Below, piece by piece: positions 1-8,079 of a stretch of DNA of 64,000 nucleotides. This DNA comes from Paenibacillus sediminis (GTDB lineage Bacteria; Bacillota; Bacilli; Paenibacillales; Paenibacillaceae), in assembly GCF_017873765.1 (NCBI RefSeq), contig NZ_JAGGKP010000006.1, positions 110,770 through 174,769 on the forward strand. The letters are read 5' to 3'. The notes under the pieces were generated by a model. The model ran no database searches and had not been told where the DNA came from. It was given only the letters and a program-made list of their open reading frames with translations. The translations under genes and the position numbers were made by a program. Position 1 is the first letter of the stretch. Each line of letters opens with the position of its first letter.

Positions 1-35
1 GCAGGCAATGTTATCGGTAAACGCTGCATTAAAGG

Positions 36-95
36 CTACTTCTTAATGAGCAGCACACAGCACTCCACGTGAACCGTATGCGGGTCAAAAAACGA
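36..95 (-). pseudogene. Displaced 3' end of an rlmCD/rumA-type gene
   Basis: Read on the minus strand, this stretch gives PHTVHVECCVLLIKK followed by TAG. That matches the C-terminus of the intact RlmCD protein at 19,232-20,677 (PHTVHVECVVLMSRIEK). The similarity starts abruptly at the PHTVHVE codons; upstream codons (from about 85 onward) do not resemble the methyltransferase. A 3' end without a gene body is what is left when an integrative element inserts at the 3' end of this gene and restores the reading frame on the other side. The element interpretation is an inference; the duplicated 3' end is seen directly. Confidence 0.7.
60..83. repeat. Putative attachment-site core, left copy
   Basis: The sequence GCACTCCACGTGAACCGTAT (then GCGG) matches 19,262-19,285 at all but two of 24 positions, in the same orientation. 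A third, weaker copy is at 12,914-12,935. All three lie in the codons for the PHTVHVEC region of an rlmCD 3' end, a known insertion hotspot for integrative elements in Firmicutes. No recombinase gene is visible between the copies. Confidence 0.6.
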
Positions 96-202
96 GTTTT
101 GTAGAGACTGTTATAGTCCGCTAAAGCCTTGATTTTACTGGTTTTTAGATGTTTGCATTATGTTCGATTAGGCTCATTTTGTTAGTTTAGGAGAGGTTTT
201 CT

Positions 203-270
203 CACCAATTTCACATCAACTATTCGCCAGTTTTAACACCAAATTTCACACCAGTTTTTACACCAGTTTG
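203..270. repeat. Iteron-like 12-bp repeats
   Basis: Four units of the form CRCCARWTTTnn start at 225, 237, 249 and 261, an exact 12-bp period (for example CACCAGTTTTTA at 249). A further half-unit, CACCAATTT, lies at 203. They sit about 120 bp inside the left putative attachment site. Phased repeats of this kind can be recombinase arm sites, replication iterons or operator arrays; the sequence alone does not decide which. Confidence 0.5.
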
Positions 271-287
271 TCTGTTAAAAGTACATA

Positions 288-335
288 TACCCAGTTGAAT
301 TTTTCTGGGTACATGTTGAGTTAAAATACATGTAC
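288..335. other. Nested dyad symmetries next to the 12-bp repeats
   Basis: TACCCAG at 288-294 is the reverse complement of CTGGGTA at 305-311. GTACATGT at 309-316 is the reverse complement of ACATGTAC at 328-335. The two inverted repeats overlap at their ends. The 336-524 stretch that follows is AT-rich and shows no convincing gene. Confidence 0.45.
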
Positions 336-524
336 TGATCGAGAAACATATACTTTCTAATTTATTTAAAAGTTACATTCATCAATTTTATTGTTTAACT
401 CAGCCCATCGTGCAGTTAGTAACTTTGCATAATCCAAAGAAAATAATCCTTAGTGTCCTAACGCATACCAATCATTGACTTCAATTAATAACTGAAGTTT
501 TTAACATTCTTATCCCGCAAGACT

Positions 525-734
525 TCATCTGTTTGAACTCGGATATTTTATATGAATATTGCCACTGCGCGAGAAAGAAATAAATCCAGATAATTTCCTA
601 TCCAGACGAGATTGGATATGATTTATAACTTTTAGTTTCTGGCTCAACATTAAAATTACAGCCAGGAAGTTAAGTTCAGCATCCTTTTTAGCCTTCATAT
701 GGTATTCATTCTCCTCCGAGTAAGAGAAGTCCAT
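525..734 (-). CDS. Small hypothetical protein (weak)
   Basis: An open frame of 69 codons that I do not recognise. It is rich in Lys, Ser and charged residues, and shows no membrane segment or family motif. It lies just downstream of the DUF445 gene pair, on the same strand, in AT-rich DNA. It could equally be chance open sequence inside decaying island DNA. Confidence 0.2.
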   Translation of the reverse strand: MDFSYSEENEYHMKAKKDAELNFLAVILMLSQKLKVINHIQSRLDRKLSGFISFSRSGNIHIKYPSSNR

Positions 735-800
735 TTTCTTAAATATCGGGTTAACGAAATAATATAATTCTTTGAAGTAACTCTATAACTTTGTAATTTT

Positions 801-2144
801 CTAAGAATTGAATAGATTTAGTAAAGGTTTATATACTCCTTGAAGCACAATAAAAAATAACGCTCCTAAAGCAGCACCAATGAATGCACCGTTTACTCGA
901 ATACGTTGTAAATCGATTTCTACTTTACTCTCAATAAAATGAACTAACTTCTGTTCTGTAAAGTTACTCAACGTTTTCCGAACAATTTGACCGATTAAAC
1001 TATGTTCAGAATCAATGATGCTATATGTAAACTCTTTTAAATATTTTTCTAACCAATCTTTCATACTCTCATTCGATTTGAACCATTCCCAATAGGTTTG
1101 CATAAAACTACTGATCCACTCTCTTATGTCACTGCTATTTACATTGTTCTTTTCTAGAATGAAATATTTAGAATCCGTACTATACATTAGTATATCCTTG
1201 AATTTTATTAACAGAGCTTCGATCGATGGAAGTAGGGATATCCTCTCAATAACTTCGTCCTTCCAAGAATTCACTGCCTTAGATACATCCGATCGATTTT
1301 GCAGGTTTGAAGCAAGCTTGTACACCATCTCTTCAATTAGTACACGAAGCTCATGTCTGGGATTGCTTAATTCACGAAGAAAATTTTGCAAATCATCATA
1401 TAGAGCATCCGCTGCTTCTTCAAGGTTAAGGGAATCGGTTGACTCCGCAATTTTTACCACTGTTTTCTTAAAAAACTTTTTAAGTGAGTTCCCTTCATTT
1501 ATATATTTGCTTTTTTCCTTTTCTAATAGTTTTTTAATAGCTCGTTTTACTTCATACCCCGATGCTCGGCTTGAAGCAGATTGTACAATCTTATCCAGCC
1601 ATCCTTGGAAATCACCTTTTTCTAATGTCCATAGAATAGCCTTCCCCGCATAAGGCGCTACGTTAGTATTACTTAGTCCCTTTCGAGATTGAACGTCTAT
1701 TAGCTGTGCTATTTCCTTTAAATCAAGTTTCGTCAAAAATCCCGATAAGAGGTTCCAGCCTTGCTCGGCTACTTGCCCTCCTGACGATCTACGCTCAATC
1801 CAGGAAATAACCTCTTCTACAATATGAATTTGCTCAACTTTTTCTTTAAGCATCTGTTTACTTAAAATCTCATTTTCCACCATATTTACAACGCCATCTA
1901 CAAGCTTATTCCTGTTTTTAGGGATAATCGCGGTATGTGGGACCCACTTCCAACCAAAGGGGTGTCTAAATAAAACGGTGATAGCGAATAAATCAGCCAG
2001 CGCCCCCACCAATCCGGCTTCAAATGTGTACTGTAACATTCGCGGCCACCACTGTCCCGGATACAAATAAACAAAGCCGACTGATATTATAAATAAAAAC
2101 GAGAGTAATGCTAGACTAAGGTTCGCTTTTTTCTTCATTGTCAT
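801..2144 (-). CDS. DUF445 family membrane protein (second of a pair)
   Basis: A 447-residue protein with an N-terminal hydrophobic segment (about residues 8-30), then the DUF445 hallmark region GLVGALADLFAITVLFRHP followed by a long helical, highly charged middle. A single C-terminal hydrophobic segment (about 420-442, INGAFIGAALGALFFIVLQG-like) closes it. DUF445 proteins (B. subtilis YheB type) are membrane anchored and of unknown function. The start lies 6 bp after the stop of the upstream DUF445 gene, so the two form an operon and are diverged paralogues. It is of normal family length and shows no sign of decay. Confidence 0.8.
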   Translation of the reverse strand: MTMKKKANLSLALLSFLFIISVGFVYLYPGQWWPRMLQYTFEAGLVGALADLFAITVLFRHPFGWKWVPHTAIIPKNRNKLVDGVVNMVENEILSKQMLKEKVEQIHIVEEVISWIERRSSGGQVAEQGWNLLSGFLTKLDLKEIAQLIDVQSRKGLSNTNVAPYAGKAILWTLEKGDFQGWLDKIVQSASSRASGYEVKRAIKKLLEKEKSKYINEGNSLKKFFKKTVVKIAESTDSLNLEEAADALYDDLQNFLRELSNPRHELRVLIEEMVYKLASNLQNRSDVSKAVNSWKDEVIERISLLPSIEALLIKFKDILMYSTDSKYFILEKNNVNSSDIREWISSFMQTYWEWFKSNESMKDWLEKYLKEFTYSIIDSEHSLIGQIVRKTLSNFTEQKLVHFIESKVEIDLQRIRVNGAFIGAALGALFFIVLQGVYKPLLNLFNS

Positions 2145-2150
2145 TTGTAT

Positions 2151-3419
2151 TTATGCCCCAATCCAAAATGTTGTTAGATACAAGATTGTGCCTACCAAAG
2201 CGCCAACCCCTATGCCGTTAAGTCGAATATATTGAAGGTCATTTCCTGCCCTCTCTTTAACTAGATTTATTAATTCCTGCTCGTTATAGTTGTTCAATTT
2301 TTCAAATACTACATCACCGATTGTATGATGTTTAGTTTCAATCCAGATTAATAAAACGGACTTAACATATTCATCTAAACGGGCAAGAGTTTCTTCATTA
2401 CGTTCAATTTTCATAATTCCTTGTTGGATCTTATCTCCTATCCATGGGAATGGAACTGTATCTCCTTCAAAACTCATAGCAGCAGCTGTTTGACGATAGG
2501 ATTCCAGAGCTTCTTGTATATATATATCGATATAGACTTGTTTTTTTAGTGTTTCTAAAAGTTGTTTCTTACCTTCTTCAATCCTGTTTCGTAATTCATA
2601 ATCGGTTCTGAGCTTAATTACAAAATTCTCTACTATTTTTTTTAGTTCAATTCGGTAGGGATGAGAGGGTGATATCATCTCCTTTAATAACTTTTCTAAG
2701 AAATCTTGAACTTTGCTGCTAATGGCAGCTGGCTTTAAACCGCCAAGAGAATTAAAAATTTTCCTGCCGAACTTACCATTTTCATAAGAACTAATTGCCG
2801 AAGCAGTTAATTTCTCAAGTACAGAATGGAATTCATTTGTTTTAACTAATTTAATTAATTCTTGGATGATAAATTCGGTTATTTTTTCATCATATCCATT
2901 ACTTATCGTCCAATCCCCAACGTCTGCAACTATCTCTGCAACTTGTACAGCATCCGAATGATCCAGTAAGAAGGATTGTAATGTTTTAGATAAGTCACGA
3001 ATATCAACCTTTGTGATAATATCTCCTACCAGCTGCTGTAATATTTCATTTAGATCTTCTTTTCCTCCGTGTTCTTTCAGATAGTTCAAAATTACATTCG
3101 AAATGTTGTATTCACTAAAAATAGATTTTATATTATTAATTGTGAGTAAGTCATTTTGAACCATATGAATAAGCTCATCTATTAAACGGTTTTTATTTTT
3201 TGAAATAATATTTGTTCCTATCCACTTAGGCCATTTGATATTAAGCGGATTTCCAAATAAGGCACTCACGGCAAATGAATCCGCCAAGCCCCCTATTGCT
3301 GCAGCACTACATGTTGAAAATAATAACCCTGCAGGAAATGAATCATGAAAAGGAAACGCAGAAATAACTCCAATTATGGAAACCGCTAAGGCAGAGTCGG
3401 CGATTTTTTTGATGTTCAT
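2151..3419 (-). CDS. DUF445 family membrane protein (first of a pair)
   Basis: A 422-residue protein built like its downstream neighbour: a first hydrophobic segment near residues 8-25, the DUF445 signature GGLADSFAVSALFGNPLNIK at about 45-64, a long amphipathic helical body, and a C-terminal membrane segment (about 400-420). The signature aligns residue by residue with the partner (GALADLFAITVLFRHPFGWK), so the pair arose by duplication. A ribosome binding site (GAGGAGC) precedes the ATG. The gene heads a two-gene minus-strand operon. The molecular role of the family is unknown. Confidence 0.8.
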   Translation of the reverse strand: MNIKKIADSALAVSIIGVISAFPFHDSFPAGLLFSTCSAAAIGGLADSFAVSALFGNPLNIKWPKWIGTNIISKNKNRLIDELIHMVQNDLLTINNIKSIFSEYNISNVILNYLKEHGGKEDLNEILQQLVGDIITKVDIRDLSKTLQSFLLDHSDAVQVAEIVADVGDWTISNGYDEKITEFIIQELIKLVKTNEFHSVLEKLTASAISSYENGKFGRKIFNSLGGLKPAAISSKVQDFLEKLLKEMISPSHPYRIELKKIVENFVIKLRTDYELRNRIEEGKKQLLETLKKQVYIDIYIQEALESYRQTAAAMSFEGDTVPFPWIGDKIQQGIMKIERNEETLARLDEYVKSVLLIWIETKHHTIGDVVFEKLNNYNEQELINLVKERAGNDLQYIRLNGIGVGALVGTILYLTTFWIGA

Positions 3420-3467
3420 TCGATTGCTCCTCGTTCTCTAGAATGTAGCATTAAAGTAAAACATTAT

Positions 3468-3590
3468 TTAATTCAACAAAATTCCACACCAGCATGCAGT
3501 ACCCATTAAGGCAAGTGGTTCCGATAATTCCTCGCGTAAACGAGCGACCTCTTTACGATGCGATTCATTCACGTCTTTCAACAATTCTGA
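3468..3590 (-). pseudogene. Fragment of a coiled-coil protein
   Basis: The minus strand reads about 40 codons from just after an in-frame TAG (3591-3593) to a TAA at 3468. The product would be a charged helix (KDVNESHRKEVARLREELSE) followed by a hydrophobic tail. It has no start codon of its own. The composition resembles small phage holin-associated or coiled-coil proteins, but I cannot assign a family. Treated as a gene remnant in the 300-bp gap before the DUF445 operon. Confidence 0.3.
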
Positions 3591-3639
3591 CTAACTATCT
3601 AGGACAAGATCTAATCTTTTCTTCCGATCTACTCTAAAT

Positions 3640-3670
3640 AAAACAAAAAGGAGCGTTAACTGCTCCTTGT
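3640..3670 (-). terminator. Rho-independent terminator
   Basis: AAGGAGC and GCTCCTT pair around a 7-nt loop. On the minus strand the stem is followed by TTTTTGTTTT. It lies downstream of the 75-codon ORF at 3716-3943. Confidence 0.7.
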
Positions 3671-3715
3671 AATAATTTTATACATTCTATCACACAGGTC
3701 TTTATTCCTGCTTAA

Positions 3716-3943
3716 TCATGCGATTTTTGTAAAATAGTAGCGAATAGACCTAAGGAGTCCGTAAAGATCACTATCAATGATAATGACCTCACCTTCACTT
3801 TCCTCCTGCGTTCTAGCTGATGCCGTCTTCTTAATACTGCGATCATCCCAGAAGCCCTTCACCTCAATGTTATAGGCTTGATCATTCGCTGTCACATTGA
3901 AATCGGGAATGTAGGCTCCGTGATACACGTATTTGCCGCACAA
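3716..3943 (-). pseudogene. C-terminal fragment with a PD-(D/E)XK-like nuclease motif
   Basis: The 75-residue frame contains YIPDFNV followed after a few residues by YNIEVKGFW, which is the spacing and composition of a PD...ExK nuclease core. Related phage and mobile-element endonucleases are longer and carry an N-terminal helical part. Here the open frame extends only about 15 codons further upstream before a stop, so the N-terminal part is missing. A terminator follows (3640-3670). I infer a truncated nuclease gene; activity is doubtful. Confidence 0.4.
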
Positions 3944-4328
3944 AAGGATCGATCCTATTCTAGATCTTCCGTGTGCTTATGTGCATTTGTCAAAAAGTCG
4001 TGTTACGCACCATCCCCCACCAATTCGCCGCAAACCCTTTCTACTCCTGCATTTTCTCCAATTTCCCTCTTCTCCTCCAAAAATGCCTGAGTAAATAAAG
4101 TCGTCCTGCAAATCGGAGTAAAATCGGAGGCAAAGCAGAGAAAATCGTTGATAAAAAGGTAAATAAAGTCGAGTTGAAAAACAGGGGCAAAGCAGGGTAA
4201 AAGAAAGGGACTAGGGGAAGGGCATCGGAGAAGAGATCGGAGTGAAAATCGAGGAAAAGCTTGATTCATTAGGGGATTCGAGGCGTTTAAGATCTCCCCT
4301 TCTCCCTAATCCGCTTCCCTGAAATATG
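3944..4328. other. Purine-rich intergenic DNA with scattered repeats
   Basis: From about 4,080 to 4,265 the plus strand is strongly purine-biased and repeats short blocks such as AAATCGGAG, GGCAAAGCAG and AAATAAAGTCG. The only open frame (4003-4269, minus) has a low-complexity pyrimidine-strand translation and no start signal, so I do not call it a gene. Function not evident. Confidence 0.4.
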
Positions 4329-4380
4329 AAAAGAGCCGAGGAAAACAGGAGTGGATACCTGAGTTTCACTCGGCTTTTTG
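4329..4380 (-). terminator. Probable bidirectional terminator
   Basis: AGCCGAG (4334-4340) pairs with CTCGGCT (4369-4375), with extra GAAA/TTTC pairs inside. T-runs follow on both strands. It sits downstream of the minus-strand gene at 4511-5188. Confidence 0.65.
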
Positions 4381-4510
4381 ATACGACTTTATAGGCTCTG
4401 AGAGAACTTTATAAGCTTTGGGAGAGCTTTAATTTGCTTCTACACATCCTCACCAACACCGCTACCGATTTCACATGTGTTGAGACCGTGAAAGGAATAT
4501 ATTCAATAGG

Positions 4511-5188
4511 TTACTTACCAGATACACGTCCACCATTATAAATCGTTGGTCGTACTCCTCTATGCTTGTCACAACTGTCGTTTGGTTCCATTGTTTTTGA
4601 ATTCACCGCACAAAAATTTTGCGTATTAAAGTAATAACAACTTCTGCATCTCATGGTTCTTTTACTCGATTTATTTTTCCACGAGGGCTTAAGTTTTGTC
4701 GGTTTTTTTGATGATTTTACTTTGGCTTTCGGCTGACTATTTGGGGTCTTGCTCGATTGTTGCTCACTTTGCTTAGAAGATATAGTTTCGATCATTTTAT
4801 TTGTTGTAGCGATTTTGGCACTTAGTTCATCTAATCGTGTTTGAAAAGTTCCTAATTGCCTTTGCTCATAAGCTTTTTTATCATAAGTAACATTCAAAGA
4901 CATTAATAATCCGTGAAATTCACCAACTACTTCATGAAAACCACCAGTTGTTGCCACTAAGTATGAATTGCCCTTATTTGTTAAGGGGTTTATTGTTCCT
5001 AAGGCTTCATCAAGATCAATTTTAACCACAAGTTTTTTCCTGCCATTAATAACTTCGACAGCGTACTCTATATTATCCATCGGATCAATATTTGACTTCA
5101 TGATTTCTGTGCCATTAATTTTCATCATTTTTTCCAAGTCTGACATCATCTTTTGTAATTGTTCTTTTATCTCATCCACTAAGATCAT
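4511..5188 (-). CDS. Uncharacterised protein: helical N-terminus, basic linker, C-terminal Cys cluster
   Basis: A 225-residue protein I cannot assign. The first 30 residues form a Met-rich charged helix. Residues 40-130 look like a globular domain ending in a helix with coiled-coil character (QTRLDELSAKIATTNKMIE). A Ser/Lys/Pro-rich basic linker follows (about 140-178). The end carries CRSCYYFNTQNFC and a later C near SCDKH, which suggests a four-ligand metal-binding knuckle, before a GGRVSGK tail. A strong AGGAG site precedes the ATG. The layout suits a nucleic-acid-binding protein, but that is inference. It stands alone, transcribed toward a terminator. Confidence 0.6.
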   Translation of the reverse strand: MILVDEIKEQLQKMMSDLEKMMKINGTEIMKSNIDPMDNIEYAVEVINGRKKLVVKIDLDEALGTINPLTNKGNSYLVATTGGFHEVVGEFHGLLMSLNVTYDKKAYEQRQLGTFQTRLDELSAKIATTNKMIETISSKQSEQQSSKTPNSQPKAKVKSSKKPTKLKPSWKNKSSKRTMRCRSCYYFNTQNFCAVNSKTMEPNDSCDKHRGVRPTIYNGGRVSGK

Positions 5189-5281
5189 CTCCTTATTTAA
5201 TCATCCAAATCAAGGAAACTTGTGTTACAATACAGCTGAGACCTACAAAAGTCCCGATATATTTATAAGAGGAATCTCAAT

Positions 5282-5913
5282 ATGAAAACAAATGTCTTCC
5301 AACCAGCAGTAGAATGGATGAAGGAAAATAAATCAAACCTCTTTCCCCCAGTCTCTTTTCAAGATTACCTGAAAAAGAACGAATTGCCAATCGCAAATAC
5401 CGCAGCATCCATCTCCGTCGATTCAATAGAAAAGTTAAATCCGCTATTACGATTCGAACAAACAATGGTGTTTCGATTAGGAGATTCGGGAACGGGTACT
5501 CAGTTCGCTTTGTTTCGATTACAACTGCAACTTATCAGGCCGCATTCTCCTTTTCACTTAAGTTGAGTTCTGAGGATACCACGTCCTTCATGCACAACAG
5601 AGGACAAGTTGAGATTTGATGCTATGTTTGTTGCAGAGAAAATAATCACCCGACACTATTCGTAATGGAAGCTAAGAGCGATACAACTCATAGGTCATTA
5701 GCAAAGCACAAGCTCGTTTACCCGATTCTTGCGATTTCAGAGAGCGTTTCTGCTGAAATACCTATTAATCCCGTCTATCTAAAAGTATTCGAATCTTATA
5801 ATTTTTGGCATTTCCATATTATTGAGTGTTCATTTCCTGATCCAAGAAATAGTATTCGTGCAATTAACGAATTACGACCAAAATCACATACATATTTCCG
5901 AGTGCGGCAATAG
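5282..5913 (+). pseudogene. Frameshifted gene with a PD-(D/E)XK-like nuclease core
   Basis: Three reading-frame pieces make one coherent protein. Frame 1 gives MKTNVFQPAVEWMKENKSNL and continues to about 5,510. The second piece (SITTATYQAAFSFSLKLSSE, then HNRGQVE) ends at a TGA near 5,617. The segment FDAMFVAEK is in yet another frame, and the piece from about 5,640 reads NNHPTLFVMEAKSD then HRSLAKHKLVYPILAI to the stop at 5,913. QVE...D plus MEAK is a plausible PD-(D/E)XK active site, and EAK...SLAKHKLVYP resembles a conserved restriction-like nuclease family. At least two frameshifts and a stop make it inactive. It directly precedes the intact DUF262 gene. Confidence 0.55.
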
Positions 5914-5955
5914 CAATGTTTTTGCACGATTATAGAATAGGAGTGGGAATTTATA

Positions 5956-7656
5956 ATGGCAGCAGGAACAATTGAAGCAAACAAAGAGATTCTCCAAAAA
6001 ATATTTTCAGAAGATTTTTGGTTTCTTATCCCCGAGTATCAGCGCTCATATGTATGGCAAACTGATAATATTACTGAGCTTGTAGATGACTTGTATTTTG
6101 CTTTTGAACACAAGCCAGAAAATGATTACTTCCTCGGATCATTAGTTCTGAAGAAGTTTAAGGAAAGTACATTTCCAGAATATGAAGTATTGGATGGACA
6201 ACAACGACTAACAACATTTTTTATCATGATGGCAGTGTTAAGAGATACCATTGATAACCCACAATATAAGAAAACACTGCATAAAAAAATATTCCAAGAA
6301 GAGAGTCCTCTTGAAAATATCCCCTCCAGAACTAGGCTAACTTACAAAATTCGAGATAGTGTAGAAGACTTCATCCATCAATTTGTTATTAAATTAGAAG
6401 GAACAAGCAATATAGATGCGCTGAAATCCTATTTAGAGAGCGACAACGTATCCATCTCAAATATGTCCAACGCCATCCTCGTTTTGCGTGAACAGATGCT
6501 AAAAATAAAACAAGAGCATGGTCTGGAAGAATTCGTGAAATTCATCTTTAACAAAGCACTATTCATTTATGTATCGACAGAAAATACCGAAGATGCATTC
6601 CGGTTGTTCACGATTCTGAATAATCGGGGAATCCCACTGACAAATGCAGACATATTGAAATCACAAAATATTGGGGCGCTGCCCACTGAAAAGGAAAAAA
6701 ATAAGTACGCAAAGATATGGGAAGAAGTCGAAGGTAAACATGGAAATGATTTCGATCGTTTCTTGCAATTTATTAGAACGATCTTAGTACAGGAAAAAGC
6801 CAGAGCAAATTTGCTGGAGGAGTTCAATGAGAAGATCTATAGTGCCAAGCCTTCGCAACCACCTCGACTCCAATTAGGTAAAGACACGATTGACTTTATT
6901 AATCGATACAATGAGATATACGAGGAGATCATTGAACTACAAGACATTACTTTAAGTAATAGCTTTAAAAACCTACTTACCATCATGAAAATCGGTTTAC
7001 GATCAGAGGACTGGATTCCGCCTTTAATGCATTATTATGCTAAGTATGGAACGAACCATTTGGAAGAATTCCTTAAAAAATTGGAGTATAAATTTACGGG
7101 GGACTGGGTCTGTGGAATTACTCCAACAATTCGATTAGATGCGATGAATAGCATTCTAAAAATGATCGATCAGACTTCGCAAAACCAGCTAGACAATTTA
7201 CTAAAAGATAACCAATTATTTGAAATAGATGTTGAAGAATTTAAACGCAATATCCAAGGGAATATTTACAAAAAACAGTATGCACGACATCTGCTTCTGA
7301 AAGTAGAGTATTTATCTGGAGACAATACTGTCCATTTGTCGAACTACCAGTACATCACTGTTGAGCACGTTTTGCCTCAAAATCCACCAGATAATAGCCA
7401 GTGGAAACGAGATTTCAACGAAGAAGAAAGAAATACTTGGATTAATAAAATTGCAAATCTAGTCCTGGTAAGTCAAAAGAAAAATAGTGCATTAAGTAAT
7501 CAGGACTTTGATATGAAAAAGAAGACATATCTAACTAAACGGATCGATGCTTTCCATGCTAATAAAGTCTTTATTGAGCAGAATTCAATTTGGACACCTA
7601 ATGTTTTAATTAATAGGCAATCCCAATTAATTAAAATACTTTCTGAAGTACAGTAA
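5956..7656 (+). CDS. DUF262/DUF1524 protein (GmrSD-like, putative anti-phage nuclease)
   Basis: A 566-residue two-domain protein. The N-terminal DUF262 domain has the IPEYQRSYVW motif (about 19-28) and the DGQQR nucleotide-binding/hydrolysis motif (about 84-88). The C-terminal DUF1524 domain has EHVLPQNP (about 470-477) and IANLVLVS..KNSALSN (about 502-518), which is the His-Asn-type HNH/His-Me nuclease signature. Fused DUF262-DUF1524 proteins belong to the GmrSD/BrxU-like type IV restriction group that cuts modified phage DNA. The ATG follows AGGAGTG at a good distance. The length is normal and the frame intact, unlike the broken gene 43 bp upstream. Its substrate here is unknown. Confidence 0.85.
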   Translation: MAAGTIEANKEILQKIFSEDFWFLIPEYQRSYVWQTDNITELVDDLYFAFEHKPENDYFLGSLVLKKFKESTFPEYEVLDGQQRLTTFFIMMAVLRDTIDNPQYKKTLHKKIFQEESPLENIPSRTRLTYKIRDSVEDFIHQFVIKLEGTSNIDALKSYLESDNVSISNMSNAILVLREQMLKIKQEHGLEEFVKFIFNKALFIYVSTENTEDAFRLFTILNNRGIPLTNADILKSQNIGALPTEKEKNKYAKIWEEVEGKHGNDFDRFLQFIRTILVQEKARANLLEEFNEKIYSAKPSQPPRLQLGKDTIDFINRYNEIYEEIIELQDITLSNSFKNLLTIMKIGLRSEDWIPPLMHYYAKYGTNHLEEFLKKLEYKFTGDWVCGITPTIRLDAMNSILKMIDQTSQNQLDNLLKDNQLFEIDVEEFKRNIQGNIYKKQYARHLLLKVEYLSGDNTVHLSNYQYITVEHVLPQNPPDNSQWKRDFNEEERNTWINKIANLVLVSQKKNSALSNQDFDMKKKTYLTKRIDAFHANKVFIEQNSIWTPNVLINRQSQLIKILSEVQ

Positions 7657-7675
7657 CCCAAAAACGCAACTTGCC

Positions 7676-7724
7676 ACCCCTCCCATGAGAGTTAACATCG
7701 ACACACTTAACTCGGGAGGGAATT
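7676..7724. repeat. Long bulged inverted repeat after the DUF262 gene
   Basis: CCCTCCC-ATGA-GAGTTAA pairs with TTAACTCGGGAGGG across a short loop, giving two 7-bp helices separated by a 4-nt bulge. There is no T-run, so it is not a textbook terminator. The right arm supplies GGGAGGG eight bases before an ATG that opens a 14-codon frame (MSHIQIFQYGLEKH). Whether that tiny frame is translated is unknown. Confidence 0.4.
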
Positions 7725-7802
7725 TACTATGTCACATATACAGATTTTCCAATATGGTTTAGAGAAGCACTAAGCCGGAGATTCGATGAACAGGCAAATG
7801 CA

Positions 7803-7985
7803 TCAGTCCCGTCTATAGTCTCCAAGTGTCCATATATGGATTCCTAACCGTTTTGCGATCTCCTCATCCGTAGCTCCTTCTCGCACCCAAATCGCAATAT
7901 CCTTGAATCTAGGAACGACATTCAATTCATATTTTGTCAGTATTTTTGGCTTGTTTTTCTTGGGTTTATGGTTATTTTCAGCCAT
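7803..7985 (-). CDS. Small HTH protein, possible fragment of a phage terminase small subunit
   Basis: A 60-residue product: a Lys-rich start, then an N-terminal homeodomain-like helix-turn-helix (IAIWVREGATDEEIAKRLGI followed by HIWTLGDYRRD). This form, in which a cell walks up and down a 'gene for where the cut occurs', is typical of the DNA-binding end of small terminase subunits of phages and related elements, which are usually 130-200 residues long. The frame ends right after the recognition helix, so the rest of the protein is missing. A good AGGTGAGG site precedes the ATG. Functional status is doubtful. Confidence 0.45.
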   Translation of the reverse strand: MAENNHKPKKNKPKILTKYELNVVPRFKDIAIWVREGATDEEIAKRLGIHIWTLGDYRRD

Positions 7986-8079
7986 AATTACCTCACCTCC
8001 GTTTCAGGCACAAAAAAACCCATGCAATGAAATGCACAGGCAAATGAAAAATTTATCGAACTCTTGATCTGAAGGGAGC

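Noticed and set aside
4003..4269. 88-codon open frame on the minus strand
   Set aside because: Low-complexity translation of purine-rich DNA, no ribosome binding site, no family features.
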